A stretch of 64,000 nt of DNA. Source: Owenweeksia sp965229445. Lineage in GTDB: Bacteria; Bacteroidota; Bacteroidia; Flavobacteriales; Schleiferiaceae. A model generated the notes under the pieces. That model was given only the letters and a program-made list of their open reading frames with translations. It had not been told where the DNA came from and did not search any database. Below, piece after piece: positions 24,378 to 33,007 of this stretch; position 1 is the first letter of the stretch, and every line of letters begins with the position of its first letter. The position numbers and the translations under genes were made by a program. The stretch is taken from contig OZ245876.1 in the NCBI GenBank assembly GCA_965229445.1, positions 2,852,001-2,916,000 on the forward strand. The letters are read 5' to 3'.

Positions 24378-25417
24378 CTGGTATAAGTAAAAAGCTAAGC
24401 TTCCTCAATCAATATCTCACACTGTGGATCTTTATGGCCATGTTGTCAGGACTCGGAATTGGCTACTTCTTCCCAGCCTCTTCTTCTTATATCGATTCTT
24501 TTAGCCAGGGAACCACTAATATTCCCATCGCTATAGGTTTGATATTGATGATGTATCCTCCCCTGGCCAAGATCAACTACAAATTGCTGCCAGAAGTATT
24601 TAAGAACATCAAAATCTTGAGTCTGTCCTTATTCCTCAACTGGGTAATCGGACCGGTGTTGATGTTTATACTGGCTCTGATGTTTCTCCATGACTATCCC
24701 GAGTATATGGTTGGCCTCATTCTCATAGGGCTGGCCAGATGTATTGCTATGGTGCTGGTGTGGAATGACTTAGCCGAAGGAAGTAGTGAGTATGGAGCGG
24801 GACTGGTAGCACTCAATAGTATATTCCAGGTATTTGGGTACAGCTTTTATGCCTGGCTATTCATTACCAAATTACCTCCACTATTTGGTTACGAAGGTGC
24901 TATAGTGGATATTTCAATCGGTACCATTGCTCAAAGCGTTGCCATCTACCTTGGTATCCCGTTTCTCGCCGGAATACTTAGCAGAATAGTATTGGTAAAA
25001 GCCAAAGGAGAAGAATGGTATCAAAACAAATTTATACCCTCTATTTCGCCACTCACCCTGTTAGCCCTATTGTTTACCGTGGTAATTATGTTCTCCCTCA
25101 AAGGTGAAGTAATTGTGGAAATACCTATGGATGTAGTAAAGATTGCCATTCCATTGCTGATCTACTTCACCCTGATGTTCCTTATTGGTTTCTTTATTAG
25201 CAGGGCTTTGGGAGCAGATTACGATAAGAATGCGGCTATCTCGTTCACAGCAGCCGGCAATAATTTTGAATTGGCCATAGCTGTTTCTATCGCAGTTTTT
25301 GGAATAAACTCGGGTGAGGCATTTACGGGTGTCATAGGCCCCCTGATCGAAGTGCCCGCTTTAATCTTGCTGGTTAGGGTTGCCTTTTGGTTAAGGGGCA
25401 AGTATTACAGTACCTGA
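24374..25417 (+). CDS. acr3: ACR3-family arsenite efflux permease
   Basis: A 347-aa protein with about ten membrane segments. The family signature GLARCIAMVLVWNDLAEG (about 119-136) holds the essential Cys at 123. SFTAAGNNFELAIAVSIAVFG near 292 is the second conserved region. ACR3 carriers extrude arsenite using the proton gradient at the inner membrane. The GTG start at 24374 overlaps the upstream phosphatase stop. Together with ArsR and the phosphatase this is a complete small arsenic operon. Confidence 0.92.
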   Translation: MTGISKKLSFLNQYLTLWIFMAMLSGLGIGYFFPASSSYIDSFSQGTTNIPIAIGLILMMYPPLAKINYKLLPEVFKNIKILSLSLFLNWVIGPVLMFILALMFLHDYPEYMVGLILIGLARCIAMVLVWNDLAEGSSEYGAGLVALNSIFQVFGYSFYAWLFITKLPPLFGYEGAIVDISIGTIAQSVAIYLGIPFLAGILSRIVLVKAKGEEWYQNKFIPSISPLTLLALLFTVVIMFSLKGEVIVEIPMDVVKIAIPLLIYFTLMFLIGFFISRALGADYDKNAAISFTAAGNNFELAIAVSIAVFGINSGEAFTGVIGPLIEVPALILLVRVAFWLRGKYYST

Positions 25418-25485
25418 AGGAAGGTTTAACTAATCAGCGGTAAGGGGGTAAGGTGAAGAATATGACAGGGTGCTGGATGACCGGT
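25418..25485. other. Spacer between acr3 and the repeat block
   Basis: A short G-rich stretch following the ACR3 stop. It holds no gene. Confidence 0.5.
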
Positions 25486-25899
25486 GACGAATGTGGTCAA
25501 TGTGATTAATGTGGCAATGTGATGGCGAACTGGACTTGCTACGTTTGAAGTAGTGACAGGCTTGCCTTATGATATGTAATAAGCCTACTTCATTCTCAAC
25601 AGAGAAATGTCCATTTCGACTCCGCTCAATGTGACATTTCCTGTGGTGCTCATTACCTTTCACGGAACCTCTCACGTTCTAAGTATTGAACCACATCAGT
25701 CGTAGTAAACTCCTTGATTCAGAATAAACCGGGCATTTTGCAAAAGCGGCGGCAAAGCAGGCGGAATTGCGTCAGCCGAAGGCTGAAGGAGCATGAAGCC
25801 CAGCTTTGACCGCGGTTTGCGCAGCAAAGCTTTCTTAAAATGCCTAGATTTTTGCTTCCTTTTCATCAATGGAAAAGGAAGGAAGGAGAATCAATGATC
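25486..25899. repeat. Hairpin-rich repeat, unit A
   Basis: First of three related non-coding units. It contains the hairpins CTACGTTTGAAGTAG (25539-25553), TCAGCC-GAA-GGCTGA (25772-25786) and the 10-bp stem CTTCCTTTTC/GAAAAGGAAG (25855-25864 with 25872-25881). Frames through it are interrupted and differ between units. Confidence 0.85.
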
Positions 25900-25928
25900 A
25901 GTGACGGACTTGTCACGTTTTACGTGAT

Positions 25929-26350
25929 GTCGAATGCGGTCAATGGGCCAATGTGATTAATTTGGCAATGTTATGGCTAACTGGACTTGCTACGTTTTAC
26001 GTAGTGACAGGCTTGCCTTATGATATGTAATAAGCCTATTTCATTCTGAACAGGGAAATGTCCATTTCAACTTCGCTCAATGTGACATTTCCTGTGGTGC
26101 TCATTACCTTTCACGGAAGCTCTCACGTTTTTTTGTATTGGATCACATTAGTTGTAGTAAACTCCTTGATTCAGAATAAACCGGGCATTTTGCAAAAGCA
26201 GCGGCAAAGCAGGCGGAATTGCGTCAGCCGAAGGCTGAAGGAGCATGAAGCCCAGCTTTGACCGCGGTTTGCGCAGCAAGGCTTTCTTAAAATGCCCTAG
26301 ATTTTTGCTTCCTTTTCATCAATGGAAAAGGAAGGAAGGAGAATCAATGA
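25929..26350. repeat. Hairpin-rich repeat, unit B
   Basis: Nearly the same sequence as unit A, beginning GTCGAATGCGGTCAATG. Its first hairpin is CTACGTTTTACGTAG (25990-26004), a perfect version of the imperfect one in unit A. Between A and B lies an extra hairpin TCACGTTTTACGTGA (25913-25927). Confidence 0.85.
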
Positions 26351-26710
26351 TGGATGACTGGACTTGCTACGTTCTCCGTAGTGACAGGCTTGCCTTATGA
26401 TATGTAATAAGCTTACTTCATTCTCAACAGGGAAATGTCCATTATGACTTCGCTCAATGTGACATTTCCTGTGGTGCTCATTACCTTTCACGGAAGCTCT
26501 CACGTTCTAAGTATTGGATCACATTAGTTGTAGTAAACTCCTTGATTCAGAATAAACCGGGCATTTTGCAAAAGCAGCGGCAAAGCAGGCGGAATTGCGT
26601 CAGCCGAAGGCTGAAGGAGCATGAAGCCCAGCTTTGACCGCGGTTTGCGTAGCAAGGCTTTCTTAAAATGTCCTAGATTTTTGCTTCCTTTTCATCAATG
26701 GAAAAGGAAG
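26351..26710. repeat. Hairpin-rich repeat, unit C (shorter)
   Basis: Third copy, lacking the leading segment of A and B. Its first hairpin is CTACGTTCTCCGTAG (26367-26381). The unit ends with the same CTTCCTTTTC...GAAAAGGAAG stem and stops about 110 bases before uvrB. Confidence 0.85.
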
Positions 26711-26804
26711 ATGAAATACATAACCTACAGTAGCCGTTCGGACGAGAAAGAGTATTAATCTTTTCCCAATAAACCCCAAACTTCCCCACCTCCTTTATCA
26801 TCCG

Positions 26805-26812
26805 TAATTTTG
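26805..26812 (+). promoter_or_regulatory. -7 promoter element of uvrB, near-leaderless
   Basis: TAATTTTG matches TAnnTTTG and ends seven bases before the ATG at 26820. Transcription would start within a base or two of the start codon, so the mRNA is probably leaderless. Confidence 0.55.
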
Positions 26813-26819
26813 CAGCCCT

Positions 26820-28838
26820 ATGGCCAAAGAATTTAAAATTGTCTCAGAATATAGTCCTACCGGTGATCAGCCGGAAGCCATTCGACAACTGGTGGAGGGC
26901 ATTAAGCGCAACGACCGTTATCAAACTCTCCTGGGAGTAACTGGATCTGGAAAAACCTTTACTGCTGCGAACGTTATTGAGAAAGTGCAGCGACCAACCC
27001 TGGTGCTGAGTCACAATAAAACATTGGCCGCCCAATTGTACGGTGAATTCAAGCAATACTTTCCGGAAAATGCGGTGGAATACTTCGTGTCTTACTACGA
27101 CTATTATCAACCGGAAGCCTACCTACCTACCAGCGGCACTTACATCGAGAAGGATCTTTCGATCAATGAAGAAATTGAAAAACTGAGACTTAGTACGACG
27201 AGCTCCTTGCTTTCGGGAAGACGTGATGTGCTGGTGGTGGCTTCGGTATCCTGTCTCTATGGTATTGGCAACCCGGCAGAATTTGCCAATCAAATTCTCG
27301 ATCTCAAAGTTGGACAAACTATTCCTCGCAACCAATTACTCCATTTGCTAGTTAGTGCCTTATACAATAGAACCGCAGCTGAATTTACCCGTGGCTCTTT
27401 CAGGGTGAAAGGCGATACAGTAGATGTATTCCCAGCCTATTCTGATACAGCTTTTCGGATTCATTTCTGGGGAGATGAAATTGAAGGACTGGAAAGTTTT
27501 AATCCGGCGACCCGTGACAAGCTCGAGGAATTTGATCAAATCAGAATTTTCCCGGCCAACATTTTTGTTACCAGCAAAAGCACGCTCAAATCTGCTATCC
27601 ACCAAGTACAGGATGACTTGATGGATCAGGTGGACTTCTTCAGACAAAATCAGCGACCGCTCGAAGCAAAACGCTTGCAGGAACGCACTGAATTTGACTT
27701 GGAAATGATTCGGGAGTTGGGTTATTGCAGTGGCATTGAAAACTACTCCCGATATCTGGATGGTCGGGAGCCTGGTACCCGTCCGTTCTGCTTACTGGAT
27801 TATTTCCCGGAAGATTATCTAATGGTGATCGATGAAAGTCATGTGACCGTGCCTCAGGTACGAGCTATGTACGGAGGTGATAGATCCAGGAAGGAAAATT
27901 TAGTGGAATACGGTTTTCGTCTACCCGCAGCTATGGATAATCGTCCCTTGAAATTTGAGGAGTTTGAAGCCTTGCAAAATCAGGTGATGTATATCAGCGC
28001 GACCCCGGCAGATTATGAATTGGAGAAATCGGATGGCGTGGTAGTAGAGCAACTAATCAGACCTACCGGACTATTGGATCCAAGAATTGAAGTGAGACCA
28101 GTTGAAAATCAGGTGGATGACCTGATGGAAGAAATAAATAAGCGCGTAGAAATTGATGAAAGGATACTGGTAACCACCCTTACCAAGCGTATGGCCGAGG
28201 AGCTCACCAAGTACTTTACCAGATACGGTATTCGCTGTCGCTACATTCATTCCGATGTGGATACTTTGGAGCGGGTTGAGATCATGCGAGATCTTCGACT
28301 GGGATTATTTGATGTCTTGATTGGTGTAAACCTCTTACGGGAAGGCCTCGATTTGCCTGAAGTTTCCCTGGTAGCCATTCTCGATGCAGATAAGGAGGGA
28401 TTTTTAAGGGCAGAACGCTCGTTGGTTCAAACGGTAGGTAGAGCCGCCCGACATTTAAATGGGCTGGCCATCATGTATGCGGAAAAAATTACGGACAGCA
28501 TGCGCAGAACTATCGATGAAACCGACCGACGTCGACAGGCGCAGCAGGCTTACAATGAGAAACATGGCATAACACCTAAAAGCCTGGTGAAATCAAAAGA
28601 ATCAATTCTTGCCTCCAGCAGTGCGGCAACTTCATCTTCCTATCTCGATGCCAGTAATCCGTCTATGGCAGCTGAACCGCAAGTGGAATTTACCAGTAAG
28701 GACCAAATAAAGAAGGAGATCGAAAAAACCAGAAAACGCATGGAAAATGCTGCGAAAGCCTTGGATTTCATTGATGCCGCCCGACTTAGGGATCTCTTGG
28801 GAGAATTGGAAGAACGAATGGCAAAAGAATTTCAATAG
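26820..28838 (+). CDS. uvrB: Excinuclease ABC subunit B
   Basis: A 672-aa damage-recognition helicase of nucleotide excision repair. Walker A GVTGSGKT lies at 39-46, the damage-probing beta-hairpin region YYDYYQPEAYLP at about 91-102, DESH near 339 and the helicase motif QTVGRAARHLNG near 540. A C-terminal UVR motif (about 630-665, KRMENAAKALDFIDAARLRD) contacts UvrC. Length and order are normal. It is transcribed alone, directly after the repeat block. The start follows a TAnnTTTG motif with almost no leader. Confidence 0.97.
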   Translation: MAKEFKIVSEYSPTGDQPEAIRQLVEGIKRNDRYQTLLGVTGSGKTFTAANVIEKVQRPTLVLSHNKTLAAQLYGEFKQYFPENAVEYFVSYYDYYQPEAYLPTSGTYIEKDLSINEEIEKLRLSTTSSLLSGRRDVLVVASVSCLYGIGNPAEFANQILDLKVGQTIPRNQLLHLLVSALYNRTAAEFTRGSFRVKGDTVDVFPAYSDTAFRIHFWGDEIEGLESFNPATRDKLEEFDQIRIFPANIFVTSKSTLKSAIHQVQDDLMDQVDFFRQNQRPLEAKRLQERTEFDLEMIRELGYCSGIENYSRYLDGREPGTRPFCLLDYFPEDYLMVIDESHVTVPQVRAMYGGDRSRKENLVEYGFRLPAAMDNRPLKFEEFEALQNQVMYISATPADYELEKSDGVVVEQLIRPTGLLDPRIEVRPVENQVDDLMEEINKRVEIDERILVTTLTKRMAEELTKYFTRYGIRCRYIHSDVDTLERVEIMRDLRLGLFDVLIGVNLLREGLDLPEVSLVAILDADKEGFLRAERSLVQTVGRAARHLNGLAIMYAEKITDSMRRTIDETDRRRQAQQAYNEKHGITPKSLVKSKESILASSSAATSSSYLDASNPSMAAEPQVEFTSKDQIKKEIEKTRKRMENAAKALDFIDAARLRDLLGELEERMAKEFQ

Positions 28839-29084
28839 CTTACTCAGAAATTTAAGCCAATAAGTTTAGCTAGCTGTATTGTATTCATGCCAAGACCCCA
28901 GAGGTTCTTCATGCTGCTGATTACATCCGGCTTTTCCATCCGGGCGTAGAATCAAGTAAAAGGGCTGATACCGGAAGACAAGCATCCGCCTCCACCCGGA
29001 AATTGTTAAAGTCAGGAATTGAATAATAAACAGAGATTGAGGTGGTCTTTCAGATGGCGCGTTTGCAAGCTATACGGGTCAAGC

Positions 29085-30017
29085 TTAATTGATTCCTACC
29101 ACTTTCATATCAAATATCAACCAGGCATCTGGAGGTATCACCCCTCCTGCCCCACTACTGCCATAGGCGAGTTTGGGAGGAATCACCAGGGTAGCTTCTG
29201 TCCCATTCTTCATATGCTGCACACCTTCTTCCCATCCGGGAATTATACGACCCTCACCCACTTTAAACTGAATAGGTTGCCCGCGCTGTTCTGAATCATC
29301 AAATACCTGCCCATCAGCAAGCATGCCTTTGTAGTGAATGGAAACACGATCACCTGACCTGACCAGTTCACCTTCTCCTTCAGATTTAATCTTAACTCGT
29401 AGGCCCGAATCCGTTTCAGAAAATCCTTCCGTCAATTTGTTAATTTCCTCCATGGAGGCTCGGGAATTTTCCTCCTCTATTTCGTCTAGCCTCGACATTT
29501 GTTCCTTGAACACTTTAGCGGCATCAAACTCTTGGGCTTCAGACCCAATTCGCACAATTTCCAGGGATTCAATAATATCATTCTGCTGAATCTGATCCAC
29601 AATACCTTGGCCTTCAATTACTTTACCAAACACGGTATGCTTCCCATCCAACCAGGGTGTGGCTACGTGGGTTATAAAGAATTGTGACCCATTGGTACCG
29701 GGACCGGCATTGGCCATAGAAAGTATACCAGGCACACTGTGCTTGAGTTCAGATCTTATTTCATCCGGAAACTGATAGCCGGGACCACCAACTCCGCTGC
29801 CCAAAGGATCGCCTCCCTGAATCATGAAATCATTGATCACGCGGTGAAACTTTAAGCCATCGTAATAAGCTTCACCCTCCTCCTTATGATCATTTTTAAT
29901 AGCTCCTTCAGCTAAACCAACAAAATTGGCCACCGTAAGTGGTGTTTGCTTAAAGTATAGTTCAGCCACAATTGCGCCCTTGCTGGTATTAAAGTGGGCG
30001 TAGATTCCTTCCTGCAT
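29085..30017 (-). CDS. Cyclophilin-FKBP fusion peptidyl-prolyl isomerase, cytoplasmic form
   Basis: A 310-aa protein without signal peptide. Residues 1-165 are a cyclophilin domain (FHRVINDFMIQGGDP, SMANAGPGTNGSQFFIT, WLDGKHTVFG). A charged linker (about 170-210) leads to an FKBP domain (about 215-310: VSIHYKGMLADGQVFDDS, IPGWEEGV, PPKLAYGSSG, PPDAWLIFDMKVV). Both catalyse cis-trans isomerisation of prolyl bonds through unrelated active sites, and both sets of active-site residues are present. It is last of a four-gene minus operon and similar to the preceding lipoprotein, 11 bases away, so the two are recent duplicates. Confidence 0.9.
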   Translation of the reverse strand: MQEGIYAHFNTSKGAIVAELYFKQTPLTVANFVGLAEGAIKNDHKEEGEAYYDGLKFHRVINDFMIQGGDPLGSGVGGPGYQFPDEIRSELKHSVPGILSMANAGPGTNGSQFFITHVATPWLDGKHTVFGKVIEGQGIVDQIQQNDIIESLEIVRIGSEAQEFDAAKVFKEQMSRLDEIEEENSRASMEEINKLTEGFSETDSGLRVKIKSEGEGELVRSGDRVSIHYKGMLADGQVFDDSEQRGQPIQFKVGEGRIIPGWEEGVQHMKNGTEATLVIPPKLAYGSSGAGGVIPPDAWLIFDMKVVGIN

Positions 30018-30028
30018 GTTTTTCGAAA

Positions 30029-31108
30029 TTATTCTTGTCCCTGAATGGCCACCATTTCTACATCAAAAATGGTCCATGAATTTGGTGGTATAATACCAGA
30101 ACCACGTGCTCCCCAACCTAAGCTGGGCGGAATAATTAATTTATAGGTGTCACCAACATTCATCATTTCCAGTGCTTCATTCCATCCCTGGATCACACCT
30201 GAATTAGGTCCTATTTGCACTGGGAAAGGATCATAAGGCTCTCTTCTGGCGTCATACTTGCCTTCTCTTTCTGCAATATTCTTTCTCGAAGTGTCGAAAA
30301 GTGTACCGTCTGGCAGGTAACCTACATAATGCATCAGTACCGTTTGGCCAGGTTCTGGTTTAGCGCCGGTACCTTTATTTAGCACCTGATAATACATGCC
30401 TGAAGGAGTAACTTCACTTTGTTCTTTAAGAAGGGCCAATCTTTCTTCCCCCTCCTTAATTTTGGCAGCTGCAGCCTCCTTAATTTTATCTTGCTCGGCT
30501 TTAAAAACAGCCGGTGCATCAAATTTCTTGGCACTCCTGCCTTTACGGATGATTACTACTTCTTCCAAAACATCTCCCTGAGCAATTTGATCAACCACGG
30601 ACTGTCCGGTTACCACCTTGCCAAATACCGTGTGCTTGCCATTCAACCAGGGCGTTTCTTTATGGGTAATAAAAAATTGGCTGCCATTAGTACCAGGGCC
30701 GGCATTTGCCATCGACAGGACTCCCGGTCCATCATGGGTAAGATCTGCATTGATTTCATCCGGAAACTGATAACCGGGACCGCCTGAGCCATTGCCCTGT
30801 GGATCTCCACCCTGAATCATAAAATCCTTAATTACCCTGTGAAACTTTAGACCGTTGTAGAATGGTTCGCCTTCTGCTTTCGCCTTATTAGGAATGCTGC
30901 CCTCGGCTAGTCCCACAAAATTAGCCACGGTCATGGGAGTTTGTTCGTAATACAATTCGAGGAGAATATCTCCCTTAGCTGTTTGCATTTTAGCATAAAT
31001 ACCATCTTCAAGATCAACAGCCTCACCATTCACGGTAACATTATTCTGAGAGTTACAACTGCTTAATGCACCAAACATTAGCAGGGTAAAAACCATCCAG
31101 TTTCTCAT
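30029..31108 (-). CDS. Cyclophilin-FKBP fusion isomerase, lipoprotein form
   Basis: A 359-aa protein with a type II signal peptide (MRNWMVFTLLMFGALSSC; lipid Cys 18). The cyclophilin domain occupies about 35-200 (FHRVIKDFMIQGGDP, SMANAGPGTNGSQFFIT) and the FKBP domain about 245-355 (VLMHYVGYLPDGTLFDTS, IQGWNEALEMM, PPSLGWGARG). A Lys/Glu-rich helix joins them. It would fold proteins in the periplasm at the membrane. It lies four bases behind the FKBP lipoprotein gene and 11 before the signal-less duplicate. Two-isomerase fusions are uncommon but known in this phylum. Confidence 0.9.
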   Translation of the reverse strand: MRNWMVFTLLMFGALSSCNSQNNVTVNGEAVDLEDGIYAKMQTAKGDILLELYYEQTPMTVANFVGLAEGSIPNKAKAEGEPFYNGLKFHRVIKDFMIQGGDPQGNGSGGPGYQFPDEINADLTHDGPGVLSMANAGPGTNGSQFFITHKETPWLNGKHTVFGKVVTGQSVVDQIAQGDVLEEVVIIRKGRSAKKFDAPAVFKAEQDKIKEAAAAKIKEGEERLALLKEQSEVTPSGMYYQVLNKGTGAKPEPGQTVLMHYVGYLPDGTLFDTSRKNIAEREGKYDARREPYDPFPVQIGPNSGVIQGWNEALEMMNVGDTYKLIIPPSLGWGARGSGIIPPNSWTIFDVEMVAIQGQE

Positions 31109-31112
31109 TCTA

Positions 31113-31682
31113 TTAAGATTTCGATTTTATTATTTTTATGACTTTAAGCTCGTAAACCAGGGGTGTTTTTGGTGGCACTTTATATTGATCACCACCTACC
31201 CCAAAAGCGAGGTGCGAAGGTAAAATAAAACGTCCCTTATCACCAAGACCTAATAATTTGAGGGATTCATGCATCCCAAGCTCACCATCTTCCTTATCTA
31301 CCTTTAGCGTTTTTATCCCATCTTCTGTCCAGGAATAGATCAGCGTACCATTCATCAAATAAATATCATACTCAAAATCCACCAGATCATCTGCTTCCAC
31401 AAATGTCTCACTATCAGCATCTTCCAAGATCTCATAGTACAGTCCCGTGCCGGTGCGTTCCATTTCCAAATCCCGATCCTTGATATAGGCATGGATAGAC
31501 TCACGTTCTTTCTCAAGGAAATCTCGCTGAGCCTCAACACTGGTGTGAGTGCTGGTCGCTTTCTTGGGCGACTCCTGCACCTGGTGTGATGAAGAGCATT
31601 CGCAACTGGCAAGGGCGATTAGACACAGGAGAGAAATGGCCAGGATTCTCACCCGACTATGATTTATGTAATTGCTCAGCAT
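31113..31682 (-). CDS. FKBP-type lipoprotein isomerase, GldI-like
   Basis: A 189-aa protein. The signal peptide ends LIALASC (lipid Cys 27). After a Ser/Thr-rich spacer, residues about 90-185 form a compact FKBP domain (FEYDIYLMNGTLIYSWTEDG, ESLKLLGLGDKGRFILPSHL, VPPKTPLVYELKVI). Length, lipoprotein nature, the position behind an nrnA gene and the weakly conserved FKBP pocket fit GldI, the gliding-motility-associated isomerase of flavobacteria. The identity is therefore plausible but not certain. Its start overlaps the nrnA end by 26 bases. Confidence 0.75.
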   Translation of the reverse strand: MLSNYINHSRVRILAISLLCLIALASCECSSSHQVQESPKKATSTHTSVEAQRDFLEKERESIHAYIKDRDLEMERTGTGLYYEILEDADSETFVEADDLVDFEYDIYLMNGTLIYSWTEDGIKTLKVDKEDGELGMHESLKLLGLGDKGRFILPSHLAFGVGGDQYKVPPKTPLVYELKVIKIIKSKS

Positions 31683-32676
31683 AATTGGGTAAAACGTTCT
31701 TGATCAGCTTAATATTTTCTGCCACACTAGCTTGAGATATTCCTCCGGCGGCATTAATGTGGCCTCCCCCATTAAAATGTTCCCTGGCAAATGAATTTAC
31801 ATCAAAGCTTGTTTTGGAGCGAAAGGACATTTTAACTTTCTCGTGCGAAGGGTATAGGAAAATGCTCAACTCCACCCCCTTAATGCTAAGACCATAATTA
31901 ACAAAACCTTCGGTATCGCCCTTGGTATAATTTAATTCCTCAAGATCCTTTTCCGTTAAACTCAGGATCACGGTGTTATAGTCTTCCAGAAGTTCCATCC
32001 TGCGTAGCATACGGGCCAATAATTGCAATCTTTCCGGACGATTAGCATCATAAACCCTGGAGGCAATAATTTGAGATTGCACCCCTTTCTCCAACAAGAT
32101 TGAAGCCACCCTATGGGTATCCGGAGTAGTGGAACTAAAGCGAAAACTACCGGTATCTGTAATAATGCCCGTATATAAGGCCTCCGCAATTCCCAGATCA
32201 ATAAGGTCCAAATAACCCATGGCCTCAGCAAAATGGAATACCATTTCGCAGGTAGAAGACATATCAGAATCAGAATACATCAGGTCGGCAAAGTCTTCCG
32301 GTTGTTGGTGATGATCAATCATAATCCGCTTCGCTGAAACCCTGGTCAATAAGTGTTCCAGCGAACCACTGCGCTTGAGGGAATTGTAGTCGAGATGAAA
32401 TATCAGGTCGGCACGCTCCAAAAGTGTCTCACATTCCTCCACATGCTGTTCATAGTTTAAAACCTCGTCATGGCCTTTTATCCACTTCAAAAAATCAGGA
32501 TAATCATTGGGCACAATCACCTTTACAGCTTTACCGGAGGCCTGTAAGATTGAGGCCAACCCCAGGGCACTACCCATAGCGTCGCCATCTGGGTTAATGT
32601 GATTGGTAATTATAATATTTTGGGAAGAATCTATGAGCGCTTTGGCTCTATCTACAAGGACTTGATCCAGCTTCAT
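31657..32676 (-). CDS. nrnA: DHH-family nanoRNase / pAp phosphatase
   Basis: The best start is ATG 32676 (MKLDQVLVDRAKAL), giving about 339 aa. A longer frame from 32748 lacks family similarity at its front. Motifs are complete: TNHINPDGDAMGSALGL (about 26-42), LDYNS, IMIDHHQQP, YTGIITDTGSFRFS and the DHHA1 glycine motif GGGHINAAGG near 308. NrnA degrades short oligoribonucleotides and dephosphorylates 3'-phosphoadenosine 5'-phosphate. It heads the minus operon with three isomerase genes; the next start lies inside its end. Confidence 0.93.
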   Translation of the reverse strand: MKLDQVLVDRAKALIDSSQNIIITNHINPDGDAMGSALGLASILQASGKAVKVIVPNDYPDFLKWIKGHDEVLNYEQHVEECETLLERADLIFHLDYNSLKRSGSLEHLLTRVSAKRIMIDHHQQPEDFADLMYSDSDMSSTCEMVFHFAEAMGYLDLIDLGIAEALYTGIITDTGSFRFSSTTPDTHRVASILLEKGVQSQIIASRVYDANRPERLQLLARMLRRMELLEDYNTVILSLTEKDLEELNYTKGDTEGFVNYGLSIKGVELSIFLYPSHEKVKMSFRSKTSFDVNSFAREHFNGGGHINAAGGISQASVAENIKLIKNVLPNYAEQLHKS

Positions 32677-32961
32677 TAAGGCAAAGATAAGGGGATAGCA
32701 TTTATTAGAAGTACCCAAAAAAATAAGTTTCATGTAAGAGGTAGCCACTTGAGTGGCTAAGCCTTCTCAAGCATGATTCCATTCGACGTTCTGGCCGGGC
32801 AGTGGATAAGAAAACAACAATCTGTGGTTCATAAATACTCCTAATTATTATTCACAACTCCAGACCGCATAATCAGGGTAAAGATTGAGCTTATTAACAG
32901 TGTGAAAATCCCGAATAAGCGAATAGTTGACTTTCGTCAGTTTCATTCATATCCCGGAAAA

Positions 32962-32969
32962 TAATTTTG
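32962..32969 (+). promoter_or_regulatory. -7 promoter element of nrdJ
   Basis: TAATTTTG matches TAnnTTTG, 38 bases before the ATG. It overlaps the left arm of the inverted repeat at 32967-32997. Confidence 0.5.
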
Positions 32970-32997
32970 GAAGTTCATTTAAATAGTTCACTTCCAA
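32967..32997 (+). promoter_or_regulatory. Inverted repeat at the nrdJ transcription start
   Basis: TTGGAAGT (32967-32974) and ACTTCCAA (32990-32997) are perfect 8-base arms around a 15-base AT-rich centre. The element begins inside the -7 motif and ends 10 bases before the start codon. It could be a repressor site or a leader hairpin. It is not an NrdR box by sequence. Confidence 0.45.
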
Positions 32998-33007
32998 GCA
33001 AGCTACT

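Noticed and set aside
25430..26503. Small open frames and a CRISPR-like appearance in the repeat block
   Set aside because: Units are about 0.4 kb with no short constant repeats separated by unique spacers, and the frames are unsupported and differ between units.
28839..29084. Possible gene or terminator between uvrB and the isomerase genes
   Set aside because: No open frame or convincing stem with T tract was found in this 246-base convergent gap.
32749..33007. Possible cobalamin riboswitch ahead of nrdJ
   Set aside because: No B12-box or long conserved leader structure could be recognised; only an inverted repeat at the start site was seen.
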